Source: Methanoregula sp. UBA64 | GTDB lineage: Archaea > Halobacteriota > Methanomicrobia > Methanomicrobiales > Methanospirillaceae | Assembly (NCBI RefSeq): GCF_002502735.1 | Contig: NZ_DAQC01000002.1 | Location: 1-48,009, forward strand | Length of the DNA stretch: 48,009 nt | Direction of reading: 5' to 3' | In this document: one piece after another, positions 31,272 to 39,241 of the stretch | Numbering within the stretch: the stretch's first letter is position 1 | Layout: the number at the start of each line of letters is the position of its first letter | The notes under the pieces: model-generated | The model's database searches: none | What the model was told of the DNA's origin: nothing | Seen by the model: only the letters and a program-made list of their open reading frames with translations | Position numbers and translations under genes: made by a program

Positions 31272-32617
31272 ATGAGCACCATGAAACAAACGGCCCGGGT
31301 ACTCCTGTGCGGGCTCCTGTTATGCCTCGTTCTCCTCGGAACCGGCTGTACGCAGCAGCAGCCCGGTACTTCCCCGCAGGGCGCGGCCATTGCCCCGCAG
31401 GCAGCCGCCACCACCAATGGCTCGTTCGCTTTGTCGACAGCGCAGCCGCCTATGTAACGGCCCATGGCAAAGAAAAAGCCCTTGCCGAATTCAACAGCAG
31501 GAACGGCTCGTTCTTTACCGGCGAGCTCTACATCTATGCCTACGATTTCAACGGCACCACCCTTGCCCACCCGGTCAACCCCGAAGCGGTAGGAAAGGTG
31601 CGTGAGGGCGCAAACGGCGTCTTTGTCACCGAGTTTGCAGATGTCGTCAAAAACGGGAGCGGGTACTACCCGCTCGTGTACGTGAATCCCGCCCACAACG
31701 AGACCCTTGAGACCAAGCTGTGCTATGGCGTAAAGATCGACGATGACTGGTGGCTTGGCTCCGGAATCTACACCGGGCCCGTAGAGCCTGCCGTTACCGC
31801 ATCGGCAGACGAACCTTCCACCACGCAGGATCTCAAAAGCTTCGTAGACGGTGCCGCAGCATATGCACAAAAGAACGGCAGGGGAGCCGCACTCTCTGCC
31901 TTCTCCAATAAAAACGGCCCGTTCGTTACCGGGAACGTGTACATCTACGCGCTGGACTATACGGGCCGCGCCCTCGCCCTGCCCTACCAGCCGCAGCTGG
32001 TCGGTACCAGCTTCTCCGACATCAGGGATACCGCCGGCCGGTACTACACCCGGACCGAGATCGCGCTCGCGAAGAGCGGCGGCGGGTACCTCCTGTACCA
32101 GTACCCGGACCCGTCCGACAACTTCACCGTGAAATACAAGGTCAGCTACGTGCGCCCGGTGGACGACTCCTACTGGATCGGTGCGGGGGTGTACACCCGC
32201 GACGACCTGCTGGTAAACGCCACCCTCCGGCAGTTCGTGGCCGATGCAAAATCCTTTGCCCGGATGAACGGAAAAGACCGGGCCCTTGCGGAGTTCAACA
32301 ACCAGAACGGCTCGTTTACCCGGGGCGATCTCTACGTCTTTGCCTATGATTACAACGGTACCGTGCTCGCCTGGCCGTACCAGCCCGGCCAGATCGGGAC
32401 AAACCGGATCAATGCCACCGACCCGATGGGATCGCACCACGTGCAGGCCATGCTCGCCGGCGCCCGGAACGGGACCGCGCTGGTGGATTATTACACGGTA
32501 AACCCGGCCACCAACACCACGGAGCTCAAGATCAGTTACGTCACGGACGTGGACGGCACCTGGATGCTCGGCGCCGGCCGGTACATGGAGCCCGGCCCGG
32601 TGGTTATCCGGGCATAA
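31272..32617 (+). pseudogene. Triple Cache-like domain lipoprotein split by a frameshift
   Basis: The N-terminal frame from ATG 31272 encodes a lipoprotein signal peptide (hydrophobic core, L-L-G-T-G-C, lipidated Cys26) but ends at 31455-31457 after 61 residues. The adjacent frame, shifted by one base, runs from about 31425 to 32617 and encodes three tandem Cache-like sensor repeats, each opening like F-V-D-x-A-A-A-Y and containing Y-I-Y-A-x-D-Y-x-G and W-x-G-S/A-G-x-Y. Repeat 1 begins right after the shift, near A-T-T-N-G-S in one frame and L-V-R-F-V-D in the other. Loss of one base there, or gain of two, would explain it. Without a fix the sensor part has no signal peptide. It could be a pseudogene, a sequencing error or a recoding site. 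Confidence 0.8.
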
Positions 32618-32621
32618 TACC

Positions 32622-32633
32622 TTTTTTAAAAAA
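32622..32633. terminator. T6A6 convergent terminator
   Basis: A perfect TTTTTTAAAAAA palindrome lies between the convergent Cache gene (+) and the MFS gene (-) and offers a T run to each strand. Confidence 0.6.
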
Positions 32634-32644
32634 CAGATCCGGGG

Positions 32645-34132
32645 TTAGTTCCCGTTCCGGTGCAGGGCATTTGCATCTTCCGCATAGTCCGGGTGGATCT
32701 CGTCCTTTAGGGCGAAGCTGATGATCAGGAGCGCAAAGCCCAGCACGAGCGAGAGAAGGAACGCGATATCAAAGCCCGCCGAGAGCACCTCCATCTTAAT
32801 ATCCGCCGGGGAGCTGTAGGTCACCGCATAGCGGTTTGCAATGCCCGTGATCCCGACAATGAGGATCAGGTTGAAGATCGCGATCCCGATAGGCATCGGT
32901 GCGGTCCGTTCGAGGCTGGTGAGGCTCGAGATCATCCCGGCTTTTGCCTTTGCAACCGACATCATGATCAGCGTTGTTGCCGGGGTTACGATTAAGCCCA
33001 GGCCAAAGCCGATGAGCGCAAGGGCAATGACCACGAAACCCGTTGCGGTGTGCACAAAGAGCTTGGTCATCATGAAATAGCCGCAGATCAGCGGCACGCA
33101 GGCGATGATACAGAGCCGGCGGGATCCGAGCCGGTTGTATGCCGCCCCGGCGATCAGGCCCGCCACCATCATGGCAAACGAGAGCGCGGTCATGATCAGG
33201 CCGGCGTTCGACGTTGAATAGCTGTGCACGTATTCGAGGTAGAACGGCAGCAGGTAGCTGATCCCCGAGAAGCTGAAGAAGACTAAAAAGAGCAGCAGGT
33301 TGGCGAGGAAGAAGTTCCTGCTCTTAAAGAGCCGGAGGTCGAGGAGCGGGTCGGCATGAACCAGCTCCTGCCGGACAAAGAGGCCAAGGGCGACAATGGC
33401 AAGGGCCGCTGCCCCGAGGATGACGGGAGAGGTCCAGTGCAGCGCCTCGCCTTCTGCCACGGTAAAGACAAGCGATGCAAGGCCCACGAAGACGAGGGCC
33501 GCCCCGGCCTTGTCGAGCCCGGTGCCGGTGGCGGGTTTTGGCTGCGATGCCGGGATCACTTTCGCGCCGAGAAGGATCGCAACGATCCCGACCGGCACGT
33601 TGATGAAGAAGATCCAGTGCCAGGAGAGGTACTGGGTCAGGATGCCGCCGATCGTCGGGCCGATTGCCGTCCCGAGCGCGGCAAAGAGCATGATGATGCT
33701 CATCGCCTTCCCTTTGAGGGTGAGCGGGATATAGGCCGCGATCATGGCAGCCGCCACCGACAGGAGCATGGCAGCGCCGATGGCCTGGAAGACTCGCGAA
33801 GCCACGAGCGAGGGAAAGCCGAGGATAAGTTCGGGCAGGACTCCGCAGAAGAACGATCCGAGGGTAAAGATGGCAAACCCGGCAAGGAAGATCTTTTTGT
33901 ACCCGATAGTATCCGAGATTTTTCCGAAGACGAGCACGCAGCCCACCATCACGAGCAGGTACGAGGTCGTGACCCAGCTCACCGTAGTCGTGGAGAGGTT
34001 AAACGATTCGCTGATGGCCGGCAGTGCGATGTTGACGATCGTGCCGTCGAGGCTCGACATGAAGGTTGCAAGCGAGATGGAAAGGATGAGCAGGGTATAT
34101 CCCTTGACGTTCGGCCCGTTCGGAATTTCCAT
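32645..34132 (-). CDS. MFS transporter, DHA2 (EmrB/QacA) family
   Basis: A 495-residue exporter with about fourteen membrane segments, typical of proton-driven drug:H+ antiporters of the DHA2 family. Seen: F-M-S-S-L-D-G-T-I-V-N-I-A-L-P near residues 23-37 (the D1 motif with the membrane-embedded Asp), a G-K-I-S-D-T-I-G-Y-K-K segment (motif A) near 70-80, and a G-x-x-x-G-P-x-x-G segment (motif C) near 152-162. No regulator lies next to it; the substrate is unknown. It is followed upstream by the peptidase gene with a 57-base gap. Confidence 0.93.
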   Translation of the reverse strand: MEIPNGPNVKGYTLLILSISLATFMSSLDGTIVNIALPAISESFNLSTTTVSWVTTSYLLVMVGCVLVFGKISDTIGYKKIFLAGFAIFTLGSFFCGVLPELILGFPSLVASRVFQAIGAAMLLSVAAAMIAAYIPLTLKGKAMSIIMLFAALGTAIGPTIGGILTQYLSWHWIFFINVPVGIVAILLGAKVIPASQPKPATGTGLDKAGAALVFVGLASLVFTVAEGEALHWTSPVILGAAALAIVALGLFVRQELVHADPLLDLRLFKSRNFFLANLLLFLVFFSFSGISYLLPFYLEYVHSYSTSNAGLIMTALSFAMMVAGLIAGAAYNRLGSRRLCIIACVPLICGYFMMTKLFVHTATGFVVIALALIGFGLGLIVTPATTLIMMSVAKAKAGMISSLTSLERTAPMPIGIAIFNLILIVGITGIANRYAVTYSSPADIKMEVLSAGFDIAFLLSLVLGFALLIISFALKDEIHPDYAEDANALHRNGN

Positions 34133-34189
34133 CTGTTGGAGTTGTAAATACTGGTAAAAGAGAGTTGCGGATAATTCCCGCCTAAAAAG

Positions 34190-36247
34190 TTACCAGATGA
34201 CCGGGCGCTCGCTTGCGTTCCGGTACAGGGCATCGCCCGGCGTAACCTCAGGGAAGGCGTCGTAGAACTCCGGGATATTAAAGACAACGCCGTCTACCCG
34301 GTATTTGTTGTCCGAATGGGGATCGGTATACACCCAGGTGCGCCGGGCATCGTCCCGTGCATTCTCCCTCCACGTCTGCGCAGCCGAGAAGAAGAACTCC
34401 CGGTCTGCGGTATGGTTGGATGCCGCTATCCCTGTGGTCTGGTTTCCTGTCTCCTTCCATGCATGGTAGGAGAGCGTCAGGCCGCCGAAATCCGCGATAT
34501 TTTCTCCCAGCGTGAGGTTGCCGTTACTATAGAGCCCGGGGAGGACCTCGAAGGTGTTGTACTCGGTTACGAGCAGGCTGGTGCGGTTGTTGAAGTTTGC
34601 CGCATCCTCTGCCGTCCACCAGTCTTTGAGATTCCCGTCCTTGTCGTACTGCCGGCCCTGATCGTCAAAGCCGTGTGTCATCTCGTGGCCGATCACCCAG
34701 CCGATAGCCCCGTAATTGTGTGCAGCGTCTGCATTAGGGTCAAAGAACGGCGGCTGGAGGATCGCTGTCGGGAAGACGATCTCGTTGGTGGTCGGGTTAT
34801 AATAGGCGTTTATCGTCTGCGGGGACATGTACCAGACGTTCGGGTCGACAGGTCTTCCGATCCGGGACAGGCCCGAGGGTCCGTAGATAAGGTTGTACGC
34901 CTGGACGGAACGGACATTCTTCACATAGGAATCCGACAGGTTGAGTCCCGCATAATCCATCCAGGTGTCGGGATACCCGATCTTCTGCCGCATTGCCGCC
35001 AGTTTTTCATGGGCCGCAGCTTTCGTGGAATTGCCCATCCACGTCAGGTTGGTAATCCGCTCGTCGAGGGTCTGCCGGAGGGAGACAACCATGGCCGATA
35101 CCATCTCGCGTGTCCGGGGGTCCACGTATGCCGCCACGTACGCCTTGCCCACGGCATCGCTCAAGAGATCGCTCTCCGTTGTCTCGACGCGTTTCCACCG
35201 GGGTTTCATCTCTTCCACGCCATTGAGCGTGGTGCTGTAGAACGCGAAGTTCTCCGCCTCAAAGGAGGTGCTGAGGTACGGGGATGCGCTGTTGATCAGG
35301 TGGTACTTCAGGTAGACCTTCCAGTCTTCAAGGGGAGCGGTTTCAAGGAGGGTATTGAGCTCTTTTACGTACCGCGGCTGGTGGATATTGATCCGGCTCA
35401 CCGGCCCGGACCCGGGGAGGGATGCAAGCTGATCCCACCCGATGGCGGGATACTGCTGTTCCAGTTCGGCCGGAGTATAGAGGTTGGTGGTAGTTGCAGG
35501 ATCGCGGTTCTCCTCGGTACTGAAGTGGGATGCGGCAAGGGTCTTTTCCAGGGAATAGACGGTATCTGCATCAGCCGCAGCCTTAGCTTTTGTCTCTCCC
35601 GAGAGTTCGAAGACCCGGGCAATGTGCTGCCGGTACGCGTTCTGGATCTCCACGCTCTGGTTGTCCGTTCTCAGGTAATAGTCCCGGTCAGGCATCCCAA
35701 GCCCGCCCTGTTCGAGGCCCGGGACCATCTCGCTGCTGTTTTTGGGATTGTTCTCTGCCCAGTAAGAGTATACCGGGCTGTCCCCGTGTGCGAGGAGCGT
35801 GATCGTGGCATTGGTCAGATCGCTTCGCGAGTTGATCGCGTCGATCATTGTAAGATCGGCGGAGAGCCCGGTGAGGCCTTCCTTATCGATCGTTCTATTA
35901 TCCATGCCCGACCGGTAGAACTGGCCTATGAGAGTGATGTTCCGGTCAGTATTCCCGGGTGTTGTGTTTGACGCGTTTACCAGGAGGGCATGGAGATCAT
36001 CGTCTACGGTGTCACCCAGCGCGGAGAATGTCGAGTAACTTTTTTTGTCGGCCGGAATCGGGTGCGTTTCCAGCCATGCATCGTTTACATAGGCGTAAAA
36101 ATCGTCGCCCGGCCGGACGGACAGGTTCAGGACAAACCCGGCATCCGGTGCCGGTGTTGAGGCAGCCGGCGTAACCCCTGCGGGGCTTGTACACCCGGCA
36201 GAGAGGAGACAGAAGATCGCGATCAGGATCAGTACCACGCGTTTCAC
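34190..36247 (-). CDS. M13 (neprilysin-like) zinc metallopeptidase lipoprotein
   Basis: A 685-residue secreted endopeptidase. It has a lipoprotein signal peptide (L-S-A-G-C, Cys19), an M13 N-terminal domain (about 40-430) and an M13 catalytic domain. The zinc site is complete: H-E-M-T-H at 521-525 and the E-N-I-A-D motif with Glu582. The family is best known in bacteria and animals and cleaves small peptides outside the cell. It is rare enough in methanogens to suggest gene transfer, though base composition is close to that of its neighbours. It may be in one transcript with the MFS gene. Confidence 0.95.
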   Translation of the reverse strand: MKRVVLILIAIFCLLSAGCTSPAGVTPAASTPAPDAGFVLNLSVRPGDDFYAYVNDAWLETHPIPADKKSYSTFSALGDTVDDDLHALLVNASNTTPGNTDRNITLIGQFYRSGMDNRTIDKEGLTGLSADLTMIDAINSRSDLTNATITLLAHGDSPVYSYWAENNPKNSSEMVPGLEQGGLGMPDRDYYLRTDNQSVEIQNAYRQHIARVFELSGETKAKAAADADTVYSLEKTLAASHFSTEENRDPATTTNLYTPAELEQQYPAIGWDQLASLPGSGPVSRINIHQPRYVKELNTLLETAPLEDWKVYLKYHLINSASPYLSTSFEAENFAFYSTTLNGVEEMKPRWKRVETTESDLLSDAVGKAYVAAYVDPRTREMVSAMVVSLRQTLDERITNLTWMGNSTKAAAHEKLAAMRQKIGYPDTWMDYAGLNLSDSYVKNVRSVQAYNLIYGPSGLSRIGRPVDPNVWYMSPQTINAYYNPTTNEIVFPTAILQPPFFDPNADAAHNYGAIGWVIGHEMTHGFDDQGRQYDKDGNLKDWWTAEDAANFNNRTSLLVTEYNTFEVLPGLYSNGNLTLGENIADFGGLTLSYHAWKETGNQTTGIAASNHTADREFFFSAAQTWRENARDDARRTWVYTDPHSDNKYRVDGVVFNIPEFYDAFPEVTPGDALYRNASERPVIW

Positions 36248-36732
36248 AATGCATACGTGTCTTTTTTACCGGTGAATAAGGGTATGGCCGCGCCGGCTCC
36301 CTCCCGTTTTACCCGCCCCGGTCGAACGCCGGCACCGGAACCTGCCGGCGCGTTTTTTGCATTCCTCCCGTGAAAATATCCCTAATACGGGCCCGGATTG
36401 TCATTCCGGGAAGAAAGCGTATATCCCGGTACCAAGAGATCACTGATATGTGGCAATAGTACCACAACCACTGCAAAGGAAGTGATTACTACGTCGAAAA
36501 AGAACAACAAGGTCGCAGGGAAGGCCGCTGTTGCAAACGACAAGTCTGCCGCCAAAGATGCAAAGAAGAGTGCATAAGCACCGGTCCCTTCATTACCTGC
36601 CCCGCAGTCTCCCGGCACCAGGCGTTTCCTGACGGGAAGAACGGGAATATGCAAAGTAACTCATGAAAATACCATGCCGGAACCGTGCCTGCCGGACCGG
36701 CAGCCGGTTCCCGGACTGTTTTTACCGTTCCC
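36248..36732. other. 485-base gap with no recognised gene except a tiny Lys/Ala frame
   Basis: Contains the promoter side of the M13 gene (36248 onward, minus strand), a 31-codon plus-strand frame at 36482-36577, and the 3' side of the radical SAM gene. A 90-codon frame on the minus strand at 36382-36654 is hydrophobic and looks like the antisense of that tiny frame. No tRNA or clear hairpin seen. Confidence 0.6.
36482..36577 (+). CDS. Possible 31-residue Lys/Ala-rich peptide
   Basis: GTG 36482 to TAA 36577 encodes 31 residues, about half Lys and Ala (V-A-G-K-A-A-V-A-N and A-K-D-A-K-K-S-A). The composition resembles the tails of L32e and the rubredoxin protein. AAAGGAA lies directly against the GTG, too close for an ideal ribosome-binding site. 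No known family. Confidence 0.35.
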   Translation: MITTSKKNNKVAGKAAVANDKSAAKDAKKSA

Positions 36733-37896
36733 TTACCCCTGCATCGCCATTTTGCGCATCAGCGCCATCACGCCGGGTTTTGGCGGTTTTCTGGGGGCAG
36801 CAGGCATCCCGAATCCCATGTCCATGGGCGGTTCGGCAAACATCTCTTCATCCAGCCGGCTGCCGATCTCCTCGAAGATCCGCTTGTATGCAACGCAGTG
36901 CGGATCGACCCCTTCGATCCGGCCCGGCGTCGGTGCCATGGCATTGTACGGGCACCCTCCCCGGCAGTAGCGGATGTGTCTGCACTTCCCGCACGCCGTA
37001 TCAACGTAGTCCTTGAAGGCAAGCATCAGTTTTCCCGCCGGCGAGGCCATCAGGTCGTCCAGCGACGGGTGGTCCGCGACATTCCCCATCACGTACTCCG
37101 GCATCCCGACAAACCGGTAGCAGGGGTAGATGCTCCCGTCGGGCCCGATCGCAAACGTGCTTCCCATGCAGTCCACGTACGTGCAGACGCTCCCGTGCCG
37201 GGTAAAGACGCACCGGCACAGGTCGCTGATGTTCATGATCTCGATCTTGTCCATGTGTTCGAGCGCTTGGTCGAGGAGGTAGACCAGCAGTTCCCCGTAC
37301 TCCGCCGGTTCGAGCGCCCATTCCTTCGGGTTCTCCGAACGCAGGGAGGGAAGCGCCGGGTGGAGCTTCAGCACGAAGCCCTCGTCGAGGAAGAACCGGA
37401 CGATCTCCTCCTTTCTCTTCACCGACTTGTTCGTGAACGTGCAGATGAACCGGACGGATAGGCCGTGGTCCCGGGCGATTTTGTAGCCCTGCATCGTCTT
37501 TTTGAAGTACCCGTCGCCCCTTTGAGAATCCGTGATCTCCTCCGGCCCGTCGATGCTCGACCCGAGGGGCACGTGGTATGCGGCGAGCGCCTCCGCTATC
37601 TCCGGGGTCATCCGCCAGAGGTTGGTCTGCATGGCAAAATCGGGGCGCATCCGGGCGCAGCCTTCAGAAAGGAGCGGGAGGGCCTGCCGGTAGAAGTCCG
37701 CCCCGGCAAGGAGCGGTTCGCCGCCGTGGAAGGTAAAGGTCACCCGTTCGCGGTCGACCCCGTTGAGCCACTGTACGATATCCCGGACCGTGTCCACGCT
37801 CATGACCGGCGATCCCTCTTCCGAGCTCCAGCAGTACTTGCATTTCGACGGGCAGCCCAGCGTCGGGATGATCATGACGTGGAAGGGGTTTTTCAT
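36733..37896 (-). CDS. SPASM-domain radical SAM enzyme, peptide-modifying type
   Basis: A 387-residue radical SAM protein. The SAM-cleaving [4Fe-4S] motif C-x3-C-x2-C is at Cys15, Cys19 and Cys22 (L-G-C-P-S-K-C-K-Y-C), followed by G-G-E-P-L-L near residues 59-64. The C-terminal third is a SPASM/twitch region with many Cys (C-R-C near 238-240, C-T-Y-V-D-C near 251-256, C-Y-R-F, then C-G-K-C...Y-C-R-G-G-C and a late Cys), binding extra Fe-S clusters. This architecture is that of anaerobic sulfatase maturases and RiPP-modifying enzymes; I recall a methanogen-specific peptide-modifying subgroup (Mhun_1560-like). A Cys-rich peptide gene lies immediately upstream on the same strand. No sulfatase is nearby. 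Confidence 0.9.
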   Translation of the reverse strand: MKNPFHVMIIPTLGCPSKCKYCWSSEEGSPVMSVDTVRDIVQWLNGVDRERVTFTFHGGEPLLAGADFYRQALPLLSEGCARMRPDFAMQTNLWRMTPEIAEALAAYHVPLGSSIDGPEEITDSQRGDGYFKKTMQGYKIARDHGLSVRFICTFTNKSVKRKEEIVRFFLDEGFVLKLHPALPSLRSENPKEWALEPAEYGELLVYLLDQALEHMDKIEIMNISDLCRCVFTRHGSVCTYVDCMGSTFAIGPDGSIYPCYRFVGMPEYVMGNVADHPSLDDLMASPAGKLMLAFKDYVDTACGKCRHIRYCRGGCPYNAMAPTPGRIEGVDPHCVAYKRIFEEIGSRLDEEMFAEPPMDMGFGMPAAPRKPPKPGVMALMRKMAMQG

Positions 37897-38021
37897 TACA
37901 GTTTTTCTCTTCCGTCAGGGCATAAGGATTTTCATCAACGGATAGCCGTCAAGTGTGAAGAGAAACGGCCGGTTTTCTTCTTTGCCCCCCGACCGGTTAT
38001 CGTACGGGGGCCGGCAGGGAT

Positions 38022-38032
38022 AAAAAAAGAAG
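38022..38032 (-). terminator. Poly-T tract between the Cys-rich peptide gene and the radical SAM gene
   Basis: Directly after the peptide stop, the minus strand reads TTCTTTTTTTA (plus-strand A7 at 38022-38028). Archaeal RNA polymerase terminates at such tracts, so most transcripts may stop here and make peptide mRNA in excess over the enzyme mRNA. Confidence 0.55.
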
Positions 38033-38248
38033 TTAGTGGCAGCGCGGACCGTGCCCGCAGGCGTGAGGCTTCTTGAGATCCTCTTCCGACTGGCAACAGC
38101 AGGTAGTGCCAAATTTTAAGGGGGACGTGCAGGCTTCCCGGTGGCTGATCCCGGCTTCGTGTTCAACATGCTTCTCGCCGCAGGCGCAGGTGTGCTCGTC
38201 GATGCATCCCCGCCGTGCTGCTGGTTTGCTGGTTACTGGTTCTGTCAT
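38033..38248 (-). CDS. Cys/His-rich small peptide, candidate substrate of the adjacent radical SAM enzyme
   Basis: A 71-residue peptide with nine cysteines (15, 21, 23, 40, 50, 51, 52, 64, 70) and seven histidines, including T-C-A-C-G near residue 20, T-T-C-C-C at 48-52 and a C-G-H-G-P-R-C-H end. No signal peptide. It is upstream of the SPASM radical SAM gene by 136 bases on the same strand. I recall a TIGRFAM family of methanogen Cys-rich peptides (TIGR04165) paired with such enzymes, but cannot confirm membership. It could also be a metal-binding protein that is not modified. ATG 38248 is preceded by GCGTGAT. Confidence 0.8.
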   Translation of the reverse strand: MTEPVTSKPAARRGCIDEHTCACGEKHVEHEAGISHREACTSPLKFGTTCCCQSEEDLKKPHACGHGPRCH

Positions 38249-38275
38249 GGTATCACGCTCGTATTTTAGTATAAT

Positions 38276-38306
38276 TACTCATATGCGCATAAATCATTTA
38301 AACTGT
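38276..38306. promoter_or_regulatory. Divergent promoter region with perfect TATGCGCATA palindrome
   Basis: The 134-base gap between the peptide gene (-) and the MBL gene (+) contains TATGCGCATA (38282-38291), a perfect 10-bp palindrome, next to CATTTAAAC (38296-38304), whose TTTAAA core can serve as a TATA box in either direction. For the peptide gene the palindrome would lie between the TATA box and the start of transcription, a position suited to a repressor. Confidence 0.5.
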
Positions 38307-38382
38307 TGCACCCTGACATACCCCTGCCGGCTGCTTTCCCCGTAACGAAAAGGCTAATTCCCCTTTCGCCTGATATTTCACC

Positions 38383-39231
38383 ATGACCTCCCGGCTCTCC
38401 CTTACGGTCCTTGTCGATAATACCGCCCTCACGGATCGCGACTTCATGGGCGAACCCGGGCTCTCGTTTTTTATCGAAACCGCCGGAAAGAAGATCCTCT
38501 TCGATACCGGGTTGTCGGGGCTCTTTTTTACCAATGCGGAGAAGATGGGAATCGACCTCTGTGACCTGGACTGCCTCATCCTCTCGCACGGGCATAGCGA
38601 TCACACCGGGGGGCTTCCCGTACTCGCCCGGAACCTTACCGGTGCAACGGAAGGAAAAGCGCCCCGGCGGCCCTGCCTTGTCGCCCATCCCCGCTGCTTC
38701 TGGCCAAAAGCAAAAGATGGCGAAAAGAACGGTTCGCCGATGAGCGAAGAGGAGGCAGGCCGGCAGTTCCCGACCAGCCTTTCCGAAAAACCGGTCTGGA
38801 TCACGGACGATCTTGTGTTCCTCGGGGAGATCCCGCGGAGATTTGCATTCGAAAAGGGCGATCCGGGGAAGCGGACGATCCACACTCCCGGCGGGAACAC
38901 AGAACCGGATTACCTTGTCGATGACACCGCTCTTGCATTCCGCTCAGGTACGGGGCTTGTCATCATCACCGGATGCTCGCATGCCGGGATCTGCAATATA
39001 ACCGAATATGCCCGGGAGGTCTGCGGGGAGAACCGGGTTTCGGATATTATCGGCGGGCTGCACCTTCTTTCTCCCACGCCAAAACAGCTCGCAAAGACGG
39101 GGAAATACCTAAACCGCCTCCATCTGGATGCGCTGCATGCCTGCCATTGCACATCGCTGCCGGCAAAACTCGCCCTTGCTGCCTATTGTCCCCTGCAGGA
39201 GACCGGCGTGGGGATGAGGATTGAATGGTAA
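38383..39231 (+). CDS. Metallo-beta-lactamase-fold hydrolase (COG1237-like)
   Basis: A 282-residue cytosolic protein with the metal-binding motif H-G-H-S-D-H at 69-74, preceded by L-F-D-T-G-L-S-G near 39-46, and later H-ligand segments G-C-S-H-A-G-I-C-N near 190-200 and G-G-L-H-L near 225-229. Proteins of this group are often labelled dihydropterin-aminobenzene phosphate synthase-like, but the function of most is unknown. It is divergent from the Cys-rich peptide gene and shares its intergenic region, so coregulation is possible. No obvious ribosome-binding site precedes ATG 38383. Confidence 0.88.
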   Translation: MTSRLSLTVLVDNTALTDRDFMGEPGLSFFIETAGKKILFDTGLSGLFFTNAEKMGIDLCDLDCLILSHGHSDHTGGLPVLARNLTGATEGKAPRRPCLVAHPRCFWPKAKDGEKNGSPMSEEEAGRQFPTSLSEKPVWITDDLVFLGEIPRRFAFEKGDPGKRTIHTPGGNTEPDYLVDDTALAFRSGTGLVIITGCSHAGICNITEYAREVCGENRVSDIIGGLHLLSPTPKQLAKTGKYLNRLHLDALHACHCTSLPAKLALAAYCPLQETGVGMRIEW

Positions 39232-39241
39232 GATCCCGTTG

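Noticed and set aside
30644..32440. 598-codon open frame on the minus strand
   Set aside because: Runs antisense through two separate plus-strand genes and the intergenic gap between them; composition is that of a mirror frame in GC-rich DNA.
34316..35971. 551-codon open frame on the plus strand
   Set aside because: Antisense to the M13 peptidase gene, which has signal peptide and both zinc motifs on the other strand.
36382..36654. 90-codon hydrophobic frame on the minus strand
   Set aside because: It is the mirror of the Lys/Ala-rich plus-strand frame; the hydrophobic runs arise from complementing AAG/GCA codons. No ribosome-binding site.
36733..37896. Anaerobic sulfatase maturase
   Set aside because: The architecture is similar, but no sulfatase is nearby, whereas a Cys-rich peptide gene is directly upstream.
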